A stretch of DNA of 64,000 bases from Anoplolepis gracilipes (Eukaryota > Arthropoda > Insecta > Hymenoptera > Formicidae): the NCBI RefSeq assembly GCF_047496725.1, contig NC_132973.1, positions 13,216,233-13,280,232 on the forward strand, given 5' to 3'. A program made the position numbers and the translations under genes. The notes under the pieces were generated by a model. It worked only from the letters and a program-made list of their open reading frames with translations, did not search any database and was not told the origin of the DNA. This document shows positions 24,439 to 36,000 of the stretch, piece by piece. Position 1 is the first letter of the stretch; every line of letters begins with the position of its first letter.

Positions 24439-25104
24439 TAAAAAAAAGAAAAAAGCTAATGCACCCTTTAAGATTAATTGTTGCCAAAAATGGAAGGATT
24501 AAAAAGATACCTAAGAATTAATTTTGTAGAATTATGAAATGTATATTTTTATTAATGGGAATTAGTTTTACAATAATTAAATTTTTCTCTTTTCATTTAT
24601 ATTTGCATATCTCTCATCCATTCTATCATTATATTATCTTTTCATATCTCCATATGTGATTGAACCAATTTATTCCATGACTTTTAACATTTTTCCTATA
24701 TTTGTATTTTATATATAATTTTCTTTTATATTATTTTTGTTCAGCATTGCAAACATTAAGATTTATTATGCTGTTTATTTTTAATTAAAAGAAAATTAAT
24801 AATCTAATATATATATAATATATATATAAATTATTGAAAATATGAAATATAAAAAAAAGATTAAAATTTTAAGGATTTGTACTAACGATTTTCACGAATT
24901 CCTGCAACAATTCGTCTAAAAATTATATATTTTTTAGGTAGGTCAGTCCAAGAATACAGATATATTTAACCAATGTTTCATCACCCTGTGGTTAGCATAA
25001 AGCGGTCAGGATTTGTGTACAGACCACAGACAGGAAACTTGATGACATATCCTTGCGCGAGATAAATTTTACATTAGCTAAGATTAGCTGTTATTTAACC
25101 CGGC

Positions 25105-25308
25105 GTTAGGCGCAATATTTTTCCTTTATTGTTCTTTAGTTCTTAAAACAACTTTGTCTTAACATTATGTTAATATTATCAGGCATTAAAATATGTCAAA
25201 AACAGTAGAGAACAAATTCGTAAATATAACAATAAATAAAAAATCGCAGTGTGTAGTAATATAGCTTAAAATAATATCTATTTGTATCTATTAAATATTG
25301 CGCCTAAC
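25105..25308. mobile_element. Small TIR element, GTTAGGCGCAATATT ends
   Basis: Perfect 15-base inverted repeats: GTTAGGCGCAATATT at 25105-25119 and AATATTGCGCCTAAC at 25294-25308. The 204-bp body is AT-rich with no ORF. GC-rich tips in AT-rich DNA are what make it stand out. No clear target-site duplication, so a MITE is likely but unproven. Confidence 0.65.
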
Positions 25309-25630
25309 AAAGAGAGTTAATTTTATCTTTGGTTTCGAAATTATTCTTTATTTTTGCAAAATTAATTATTATTTTAAACAACGATGACATTATGGAGGAT
25401 TTTTATTTGTATTATTGTTTCAAGGGAAGAAATTAATTAATTTTTTTTTCGAAATTTTAAATGAGGTCTTGGAAACTAAGCAAACTCTTATGTCTCAACC
25501 TTTTCCAAAAGAGAAATATGTAACTTTATCTCATGAGAAGAGCATTTCAATTTTTTGTCTGTAGAATTTAAATTTTCAATTTCTTTTTAATTTTAAATAT
25601 ATGAAAAAATACCTTTTTCTTTTATAAAAG

Positions 25631-25677
<47 letters not shown>

Positions 25678-26564
25678 CTGTTAAAAACATGAAATTATTC
25701 AACTATAAGTATTAATTATCATTAATTATTTTATTAATTATTATTAATTTATATGAAATTTATAGAGAGCCTACCAATTTCTTTAAAATCATATGGGAAT
25801 CTGGATCTCGATCTTAGATCTCTCTCTCTTGAGATTTCAGATTTCTTCCATCTGCAAACTTTTTTTTAGTACATGCAGTGACATCTCGCAGCGTCATGTA
25901 TAACAAAATACTCAACAATGTTGATAAAATCGCTCGCTGTTAAAATAAAAGCTTACAAAATAATATATATATATAAATAAAAAATGAGTTATAAATTCTA
26001 ATTCTCTCGAAATAATAAAACTCGCGTTGACCGTGTATATTGATAATGCAGAAAGAGGTCTCGTTATCAGTCTGCGTGACTCTGACACAGGATTATCTGT
26101 TTCGTGTCATAACGAATCCAAGAGATATAAATAGCAAAATAAATAAATGATATCGTAAACCGATCGATCTTGGATTCGGATTATTAGTTTTCTTCGAACG
26201 TCTTCGGATCAATCATGCATCGTTCGAATGCATCATGCGCATAACGCGCTCGATGCAGCTCGTTTTCTCGCGATGGCCACGAATCTCGGAGTTAGACTCG
26301 TTGTTTGCCGTTGTTTCGCAAACACGTAGGATATGATTCTAAGACGCTCCTCTAACAAGTCGCTCGACCGTCTTCCCCAGCTGGCTCTTCGTCAGGGACA
26401 GTAAATGTCACCAGGTGCATTAACCGGCTTCCATGTGAATAAACGGCATCCGGTTTGATTACCGGACACGGAGCAGCACAAAAAAAAAACAGCTGGATTT
26501 TTTCCCCGATTTTTTCTTTTCGACCTGTAAAATTACATGATCGCGCAATTATATTATCATCACA

Positions 26565-29500
26565 ATGAAAATAGCGAAATCCACCATCGTCCTCTTGGTC
26601 TTTGTGCTGATGTTGTCCATCTTTGTGGCGAATGTAGCTGATCTTATTAGCGTTGACTCTCGTCTACCGGACGAGATGTTGAGAGACAATAATGGAGAGA
26701 TACAGTGGTCCAGACCAAAGTATTATGACATAGGAAACTCGTATGATCATCTGATATGGTTTTTACAGGTTTGTCCTATGTCTATATATATTTAGAATAA
26801 TTGGTAATATGCAATTAATATTGTATATATTATTATTTTTAAAATATATTAAAATAACTTCTTTTTTATTACTTTTAGATATCCGATATACATATAAGTA
26901 TCTTTAAAGATTCATCTAGGATATCAGAGTTAAAGGAATTCTGTAATGTAACGGTAGATTCAATTAAGCCTGCAGTTGTCCTTGCTTCAGGTAATTTATA
27001 TTTTACAGATATAACTGTATTAAAATATTATATTTATTGACTAAAAAAATTAAATTAATCAACTACTTTATGCTTATATTTTAATAGGAGATTTAACAGA
27101 TGCCAAAAATATAGATGAAATGGGTTCTAAACAAATACTTGAAGAATGGAAATATTATAAATATGTAATGGATGAGACTAATATCAAAGAGAGAACGTTA
27201 TGGTTGGATGTCAGAGGGAATCATGGTAAGAGGAGCAAGCATTTCAATTATATGCATATATAACCATGCAGAATAAATAACTAAAATATTATGTATTATT
27301 AACTTGTTCATCTATTTTCAGATAACTTCAATGTGGTCAGTCTTGACTCTAAAAATAATTATTATTCCAATTATTCTATTCAAGGAAAGAAACATCCCAG
27401 ATCTTATATGTATAATGTTGATGCTGGTTCTGAAACATACTCTTTTATTGCAATTGATGCTTGCTTAAAACCAGGCCCCAGAAGACCATTTAATTTTGTT
27501 GGTATTTTAGACCAACAAGAGATCGATAAGATACAACAATTAGTTAATCAATCTAAAGAAAGCAATGCAGACCATGCAATTGTATTTGGCCATTATCCTA
27601 CATCATGCATATTATCACAATCTGATACAAATATCAGGAACATTTTAGGTAAGGATTATATATATAACAGATATAAAAGCACAAACTCTACTTTTATTCT
27701 AATTATATAAACAAAGTTATAACAAACACATTATTTATTATAAAAGGTAGATACAGAAAGAGTATGGTATACCTATGTGGCCATTACCACATGCTTGGTG
27801 GTATGGTACCCAACATGTACACATTACAAAAAGCGGGCTTCCTTGAGTTAGAATTGGCAGATTGGAAAGACAATAGAATGTAAGACAAATGCACACTTTT
27901 ACATATCCAAGAAAGACAAATTGCTAATGCATAATTTTATTTATTGAGTTCTTTTCTCTAATATTAGAAAATTAACATACATTAACATAAATGAACATAA
28001 TTCTTATAAATGTCTATAAGAATATATTTTCAGTTCTTGCAATAACTAATAATAAATTAAATTTATATTTCTTTTAATTCTTATAAAACTAATATATTAA
28101 AACACTTTGCTTCTCATTATTGGAATCATGTAAACATTCCTTGGTTTTCCTTGTTTTATCAGTTAATTATTTTTATTTCTGAAATGCAGTTATGCTTATT
28201 TCCTTTACTATCAATTTTTTTTAGTTTTAAAATAAATGGCTATTTGATACACACGCTTATTATTAGGTATCGCCTCGCAGCAGTAGATCATGGCCAATTC
28301 TCATTCATTGATATAAAGCACAATGACTGGCCTGTAGCATTAATCACCAATCCAAAAAATATGCTATTTATGATGCCGCAAAAAGAAAATTCAAAATCCA
28401 TTATTACATCCACGCATGTCAGGTAAACGCATTTCTACTAATGCTGGGTTTTTTTTGTTTATATGAAATATGCTCAGCTCACGAAATTTAACTTTTATAT
28501 TATGCTTGATGTAGAATATTAGCGTTTTCTACGGTTTCGTTAAAAACTGTTGAAATTCGATTGGATAACGGTGTTTGGCAAAAGTGTGAGCATATAAAGG
28601 GTCCTCTTTATGTACTGCCGTGGAATTCGACAAAATACAGAGAGGGTATTCATCAGATAACAGTTCAGTAGATGCTTCTTATAAAAGTTACTTATAAAAG
28701 TTAATTATTATTATTTTTACTAATGTTCAAATGAAATTATTTCACATTTCAGGTACGTGTAATTGACGAAAAGGGTAGAGAAAAAACGGTATCACATTTT
28801 TTTTCTCTTGATGGATCGTGGTTATCGTCGCACATTTTGCCCAAATTAGTATTAATGTTCAACGTCGTTCACATCGTAAGTTAGCACTAAGATTAATTAA
28901 ATTTTTACTGAAAAATATAATAACTCTATCATGTTGGCTTTTCATAGTTTCAGTTTCTGTTTGCTGTAACACTGGCATTATCAGTAGTACCACTGTGCTT
29001 ACTTCGACTTCTTCACATATATTACAAAAGTAAAGATACGCAAATTTATAAATTTTATATTTTATATTATGTTATACATAAAGTATATACTGTAAAAACT
29101 TTTTCTGATTTAGATAGACATATGCATAGACCACGATTACGTATCAAGTTTTTTCATTGGTGGCTTAGGAAATTATGGATATTAGCCACCGTTGATAAAG
29201 CGTTTTATGGACTGGTGTTATACCCGTTATATTTAACTATTGGTATGTGCATATAAAATGCATTAGGAAAATTGAAAATTTATATTAATTATATAAAAAC
29301 TGATTTCCAGGTCCATGGACTGTGGGAGAAATAATCGAGAATCATATAGGTGTGATCTTTGTATGGGGAATATTCATTGGAAACAGATATCTACCAGGTG
29401 GTTTTACTTACGCCTATGGGTATTTTCAGTTATGCTGTTTCCATTTACCACTTATGCTAATTATAGCGCATCGAGTTGATCGAAGGTATGTGATATTGTA

Positions 29501-29942
29501 ACAATAATCTTGTCACAATAATAAAAGAATTTTCTAATGTTTCTTATTACTTATGTTTCAGATTACAAGAGGCTGAAAATCCTGCGAGGCTCACGTCGAA
29601 ATTCCATTTAATTTGGCAATATGTTCCAACTTGGGTGCTAATTCTGATACAATCTGTTATGGCCTATTTTTTATATTTGGAGTATGGTATAATAGCAATA
29701 TTATTATGCCCATTACGAACTGGGAGTATTATTATAGCAGCACTATTGTGTTATTATGCGAACACAATGCCATTCTCACACTTAAGGTTTGTACTATTTT
29801 TATATAGTATTAGTATTATAATGTATATTATAGTATTTGTATTATAATGTATCTAATGTATGTTGTAATTATCTGTTTTTTAAGGTCTGCTGCATCTGTG
29901 TGGTCTCCTCATGGAGCGATCAATAACAACAATGCAATTTAA
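26565..29942 (+). CDS. TMEM62: TMEM62-like transmembrane metallophosphoesterase
   Basis: Membrane protein with a calcineurin-like phosphoesterase domain; substrate in the family is not firmly established. Exons: 26565-26768, 26879-26990, 27088-27225, 27322-27648, 27747-27879, 28267-28422, 28515-28662, 28753-28875, 28948-29029, 29114-29242, 29311-29485, 29562-29786, 29885-29942; 669 aa (human about 643). Residues 7-27 are an N-terminal signal anchor. Metal-binding motifs appear in order: SDIHIS (70-75), ASGDLTD, RGNHDN, FGHYP and CGHYHML. After a beta-rich middle region come several C-terminal membrane helices (for example VTLALSVVPLCLLRLL, CCFHLPLMLIIA). Two sites are uncertain: the weak ACA|GTTCAG donor of exon 7, chosen because the nearby GTAGAT site would break frame, and the exon 9 acceptor, which has an alternative CAG six bases downstream. 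Confidence 0.93.
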
Positions 29943-31596
29943 TAAAAATGGTAGGGTAATATAAATTATGAGTTGTTATTGAGTTTACAAAAAAATTTTA
30001 AATAGATTCTTAATTGTAATATACACTATATTTCAAGTAGAGGTATTATGAAATGAAAAAAATCAACTAAATTGATCAGGTATTGTGTGAAAAATGCCTG
30101 AATATTTTTGTGTTAAAAATATTCGAAATGTTTCTTTTTTTTATTACACATTTTAATAGTCTCTTTTTCTATAAAGAAATCAACGTTCCTTTAACAAGTG
30201 CCACATTATTTTATACTTTACTATTATATAATTATTTTTAAAGAGTTATACGTTTAAAACTTATAATTTATATTAATTATTTTTAAACTGCAATATGCTT
30301 CTGAAGCAGATATTGCAATGTGATACTTATTGTTAACATTGATGTGATTCTGCATTAATCTAGCCACTACTATCTTCTACTTCCATGCTGTCCATAGTTC
30401 AAACTCAAAAGTTCCTTTATAAAAAGAAAAATGCCCGCACTTTTATTTTTTTTTATAATAAGAAGTCAAATTAAAACATTATAAAAAGAGAGAGATATAA
30501 ACAGAATATTTATGTATTATGAATGTTGCTATATTTATATCTCTATCATGCTTTATCTCTTCTTAAAAAGTTAGAGATATATTAGAACAACAGAATGTGA
30601 TATTTTCCACTTTAAATGATGGAAATCTTCAGAAGACAAAGCTATATTGTAACTTTAGTGCTCTTGTTCAGAGTTTTTAACTGAATATCCCAATCACTTT
30701 CCTGTGACATATATTTTTCTACTTCTCTACATATATTCAAGAGCCACATTATATTTTTTTCATGACAGTACTTTAGAAACATTTAAAACAATCTCACTAG
30801 ATTTATATCTATAAACTTATATGTTAAATGTCTTCATTATAGATACATCACAGAGATGGCCAAGCTATATTAAACATGTAGAGTTTAACAAACACAAATT
30901 TGTCTTCTTGTTGTGTAAGACAAAATCGTCGTACAAAGTATATCAAGTGCACTAATAATCATACTGAGTCATACTAATCTAGCAATTAGATTTGAAATTT
31001 TTGTGCCATTTGTACACAATATATAATACAAAAAGGTTGGCTATCTTTGAAAGATGTAAAATGCTACAAGAAACCAGTGAAAGTAATATTGTTCTAATTA
31101 AAGTGTGATTATGTGTTATCAAATATGATCAAACATGTAACATCACGTACAAGAGAATTCTTTATTTAACATTAGTAATGTATGTATGTAATAATAGATG
31201 ATAAATAAAAATTTTGGAGAGACATATGAAGACATATTAATAAACATTGCATTTATTAATTACTTATAGTACATGCAATATTATTTATTTAATTATATTT
31301 AATTTATAATTTATTATTAATTAAAAAAATATATATTTTCGAACCGACGACCGAAAATATAATTTTCCATTAGATATATTGTAAATATTTTGATGATACT
31401 TTACTAGATGCCGCTAAAGACGAATTAGCCTGCAAATCGATTCACACACATACTACACATACATACTATACATACACACACACATCGCGTGATTATTCTG
31501 TAGTTTTCATTCCCTGCCGTGCGTTGCCGGTTTGCGGATAGTTGTAACATTTCTTTTCTTGTAATTTTTACCTTGATCGTGACATAATTCGCAAAA
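29943..31596. other. TMEM62 3-prime flank and NDUFC2 promoter region
   Basis: AT-rich, no exon seen. AATAAA directly overlaps the TMEM62 stop (29941-29946) and more lie further down, so the 3-prime UTR end is unclear. A CA-rich stretch at about 31441-31486 precedes the NDUFC2 start. Confidence 0.6.
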
Positions 31597-31987
31597 ATGA
31601 GTAAACATCATACACATGAGATAAGTGACCATCCTGAAGTTCAATGGGCTCTGGACTTACTTAAACCAGATCCCACTTACGAGCTCAGTTTGCCGCAAAA
31701 ATATGCGACTGAAGTAATATGTATGGGAACTGGTTTTTCAACAGTATGCTTAAAAAATTGGTTTAACAAGAGGCCATATTATGCAGGTAAATAATTACTT
31801 TAATAAGATCATAAACACGATATGTTTCGTTATTTTTTTACAACTTAACCTCATCATGTTATTATATAACGTTTGTTGTGTATATATATGTTTGTGGCAA
31901 TATCAGTTTGAAATAATCAATTAATAATTGTTTCCACTTTTATTTTGATACAAAAAAACTTCCACTGATAATTTTTTCTAACAAAAT

Positions 31988-32036
<49 letters not shown>

Positions 32037-32503
32037 CATAAAATTCTTATTATGAGACTTTTTACAGTCAATTTTTGACAGTGCAATATTAAACTAATGA
32101 ATAATATTTATATTTAGGAATACAGTTCCATGTCGTAGCAATGGCAATAGGATATGCTGTATCACAAGTTATTAAGAAATATGTTGATGATTATCAGGCC
32201 GAACGTGATACCAAACTAAGGGATTATATCATACGACATCCAGAACTCTTTCCTGAACCAGGTAACATGTTTTTCTATATCCTTAAAAAGAAGGAATAAT
32301 AAATAATAAGAATGAATAAAAGATAATAAATTAACTTTTAATTTGTAATTTATTTTGTGAAATATATTTATATGTAATTAAAAGAAGAATAGTCACTTAT
32401 TAGTAATCATACTGACTCAAAATGTTGTATGGTATCATTTTTCTTGTTTTTAGCACGTATGAAATATAGTGAAATACTTGAGGGGTGGACTCCAATTCGT
32501 TAG
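31597..32503 (+). CDS. NDUFC2: NADH dehydrogenase subunit C2 (complex I B14.5b)
   Basis: Accessory subunit of the mitochondrial complex I membrane arm. Exons: 31597-31786, 32118-32261, 32454-32503; phases match and give 127 aa (human 119). The middle contains two short hydrophobic segments around a basic loop (CLKNWFNKRPYYAGIQFH), matching the family's two-helix hairpin. The C-terminus RHPELFPEP...YSEILEGWTPIR parallels the conserved HPEDFPE...YGEIFEKFHPIR ending. The start ATG is the first in the exon and gives a normal length. A (TA)n microsatellite fills part of intron 1 (31988-32034). Confidence 0.9.
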
Positions 32504-33068
32504 GTAATTATAATATATTAGAAGTGACTGCAGCATCTTGATTGTGTATTTGATGCTAACAGACAGTACAGTTCAATGCAATAAATGTAGATGTACTGTG
32601 TGTATGTACATATTAATAAAATTTATAAGGCATATATAAAATATATTGTTATAATAGTAATAAAAAAAACAAGATACATTATTTTCAAAGGTAAGATAAA
32701 TAAAGGAGTATGATTCCAGATTATCCTCCAAATAACAGACTGATTTTTATGGAATTTTATCTAGCATCAAAACATTTTATTTTTTCTTTCAATTTGATCA
32801 ATATATGATTAATGTTATAGATGCTTGTGAATGATTGTCGAGTATATATACTCTATATAGGAATAACATTATAAATTTATGTACATTAATTTGTATATCT
32901 GAAAGATATGAATTAACATTTCTTAAAGTTTTTCCAATACTGAAATAAGAAAGATGTTTGATGTATTTGATAAATTTATCGCGCATACACAACATCCATT
33001 TTGATAACAATGAATGACACGCGATTCGCTTGCACTAGAATTAAATCTAATTCATTCAAGTGAGGCTC
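32504..33068. other. Convergent 3-prime flanks of NDUFC2 and chitin deacetylase
   Basis: AT-rich; no exon recognised. The minus-strand ORF 32798-33010 has no recognisable features. Confidence 0.6.
32615..32620 (+). promoter_or_regulatory. Poly(A) signal AATAAA for NDUFC2
   Basis: Canonical hexamer about 110 bases after the stop codon, the only clear candidate close to the gene. Confidence 0.6.
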
Positions 33069-36000
33069 TTATTTTTTCTCAGGATTGTAATTGTCATTGA
33101 ATAGTCCTGTACCCTTAGAATCTCCTAACCAGGGATACTTGTTCGGACATTCTCTACATGTTTCCATATACCTGTTAACATAAATAGTAATAATTTTTAA
33201 TATTTTTACCATACATTTTAACTAAAGCAATAGATATCAAGTAATTCTGTAATGTGTAGAGTTAAATCAATCTCTACCTCGTTGTTGTGAAATTTGCTTC
33301 GGCAGGTTTAAAGTCTAAAGCGCACTTATGTGGATTGTTGCATGGTGGACCTGGCAAGTTCTCTTTTTTCTTACATGACCATCCTTCAAAATTATGCAGA
33401 GCTTTAATTGGTTTTGGATCAGTCATCCATGTTAATGCCTGCGTAGCAGTTACAAAGTAAACATCAGGTCTGTAAAAAATAAAAAATGTCTATAAATTAT
33501 TTTATTAAAAAATTTTTAATATTTTAAAATGTTTTGAGAATGTTTCTTGATAGAAACATATTTCATGTATTCTCACTCACAGCGTTACTACCCAATCAAG
33601 GAATTTCGATAGACCACGTTCAAGCTCCTTAATTTGGAACCAATTAGTATGGAAGGGCATCATATATGGCGCTCTGTTCTGTTCGTAATATCTGTTAAAA
33701 TCCTCCTGCAACCACTCGAATACTTCTTCAGGATCATGATTGTGAAGTACACATTGATCCAAATAAGGACAGTGTCCACCTTCATAACTCTCCACATAAT
33801 GCGCATTTAAGGGTAGTTCCCAAATACCTATGATAATACACAGATATTTCTTATAAAAAATACTGTATCAAAGATATTGTTTATTGAAGTAACAATATAT
33901 TTTCTCTACTTTTTTTTTTTGCAGTTCTAGTCTTCAGGTAGTTATTATATATTCATATTTTACATTGACGAAACTGAACCTTCATCACATTTTCATTACC
34001 TTGGAAGGATTTGGTGGGACAGGTGCCCGCCTTACATTCATGCGGAATCTTGTAATCAAGAGTATATGGCCAGATCGGCACCTTTAATGGCGAGATTCCT
34101 ATACTACTGTCGTATATGTATCCAAAGTCCTCGAGTACTTTGTACTGAGTATTGCGACCGGGTTTCAAGTAAGGCGCTCGCATACCAACCACTTCACTGG
34201 TCGAAATGTTACTGAAGTGTTTCAGTATTTCACGCATCCCGATCATCTCGCCGACCCATTCTTCGTAACCCTTGTCCTCCAAGCCTTTCTGAAGTCTGCA
34301 AGATATTTATGTTGTCAGTATAATAAACATTGTGACGCAATTAAAATATATTCACTCACGAGATCGTCTCGGTCGCAATTTCATGACCGTCGTGTGCCAA
34401 GCTCTGGACCATATTATAATTGCAATATTCGTGAGAGATGAAGAATGTGCCTCTCAACGGGCAATTATTGGGATTCAGACGATCTTGGGTGAATATCTTC
34501 TGATAGTGATCGAAGTTGTTGTGATTTATCGCACCATCAAACGTCATTATTATCATTTGTGGAGTCTAGAATGATCCAAGGTTCAAATTGTATCTATATC
34601 TGTTTGAATAGATCTTTAGAAGCAAAAATAATTGAAAAGATCCGTAATTATATTTTACCTCCTCTGGGTGAAGACCACCGGGAATAATCGTACCATCTCT
34701 GGAACAGAAACAATACGGAAGTTGGCAGTTTGCTGTGTCGCAGCGCTCGGCCAAATCCGTGGGCGGCTCAGTGATTGGTGCTGGTGCTGGAAATTAAAAA
34801 CCACCATTATCACAGTTCAAGAAAATTACACATTTTAGCGAACAAATGAAGAGGACACGGTTGAAAAATAATCGTATAATTATCAGACGAATTGTTTTCA
34901 GAAAGTTTATAATTTCTTCTTTAAATCATTTCTCTCCGTATATTTGATGAAATATTTATATAACAAATATTCGCTTACTAGTCTCGATAGGTCCACATCG
35001 TGCCTCGTTTTTGAAAGTACAAAATTTGCTGATGTCATCAAAGTGCAAGCCCGATGGACATCGGTTTAGATACGGGTATCCATCAACACACTTCCAGAAA
35101 ATAAAATAAAAAGATATAATTACAAATGTGAATAATTATAGTAAACTGGTGATAAAAATGAGCAAGTACTTACCTGATAAAATCTTCTACATGTTGCCGG
35201 ATCAGCAAAGTTACCGTTACCCTGGCCTTCTGGACACCTGAACTCCTCGTCTTTCTTATCCTCGTCCTTTTTATTCTTTTGACTGTGCACTGAAATGGAG
35301 AAAGGTGAGAATCTGAATATAAAATATGCAATATTATAAGATAACGATTTTTTATAGAGCGAAAAATATGAATTTTGTGAAAGTAATGAGAAGCATTTTA
35401 TAATTATCAACTTCACGCACAAATTCAAATTTCATTTTATTGCGCAGACCGAAAATTTTTATCCGCAAGAATGACGAATCTTAGCAGCCTATTCCGATTA
35501 TGGAAAAAAGTCTGATTTCTTTTTTATTTTTAAAGAACAGAGCACACGATCGTGCGATCGTATAAGTGATTGAGAAAAGTACTCGAAAGCCATGCTTGAG
35601 CGGGAAAATGTCAAGGTTGGGATTGCTTGTTCTAAACACGTTTATGCTTGAGTGTATTTATGCTCTTGTGTTCTAGATGGGGTCAACTGACTCAATCAAG
35701 TACCTACGTTCCACTTTTACCGCGTTCTTTCTGTCAACCGTTTTTATTTTCAACCGTTGTTACGCTTCGAGAATCGTATGATTACGATCAACAGCCACAA
35801 AGTGGTGATTTTAATGAATGGATAGTTACATGAAACTAGAAAAAGATAATAACTTAAAAAAATTTTTTACATTAAATTCTTAAATTTACATAAAATGCAT
35901 TTTAGAAATTGAATATTAAGGAGTTGTGAAATTTTAATTCTCGTATATTTTCGATTTTAATTGATTATAATAGTCTTATTATATATTACATCATCAAGAT

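Larger units (their letters stand above)
23742..26564. other. Transposon-rich intergenic region between spz and TMEM62
   Basis: 2.8 kb upstream of two divergent genes. It contains MITE copy B (24156-24438), another TIR element (25105-25308) and a TA microsatellite (25632-25670). From about 26160 the composition becomes GC/CpG-rich, marking the TMEM62 promoter. No exon recognised. Confidence 0.6.
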
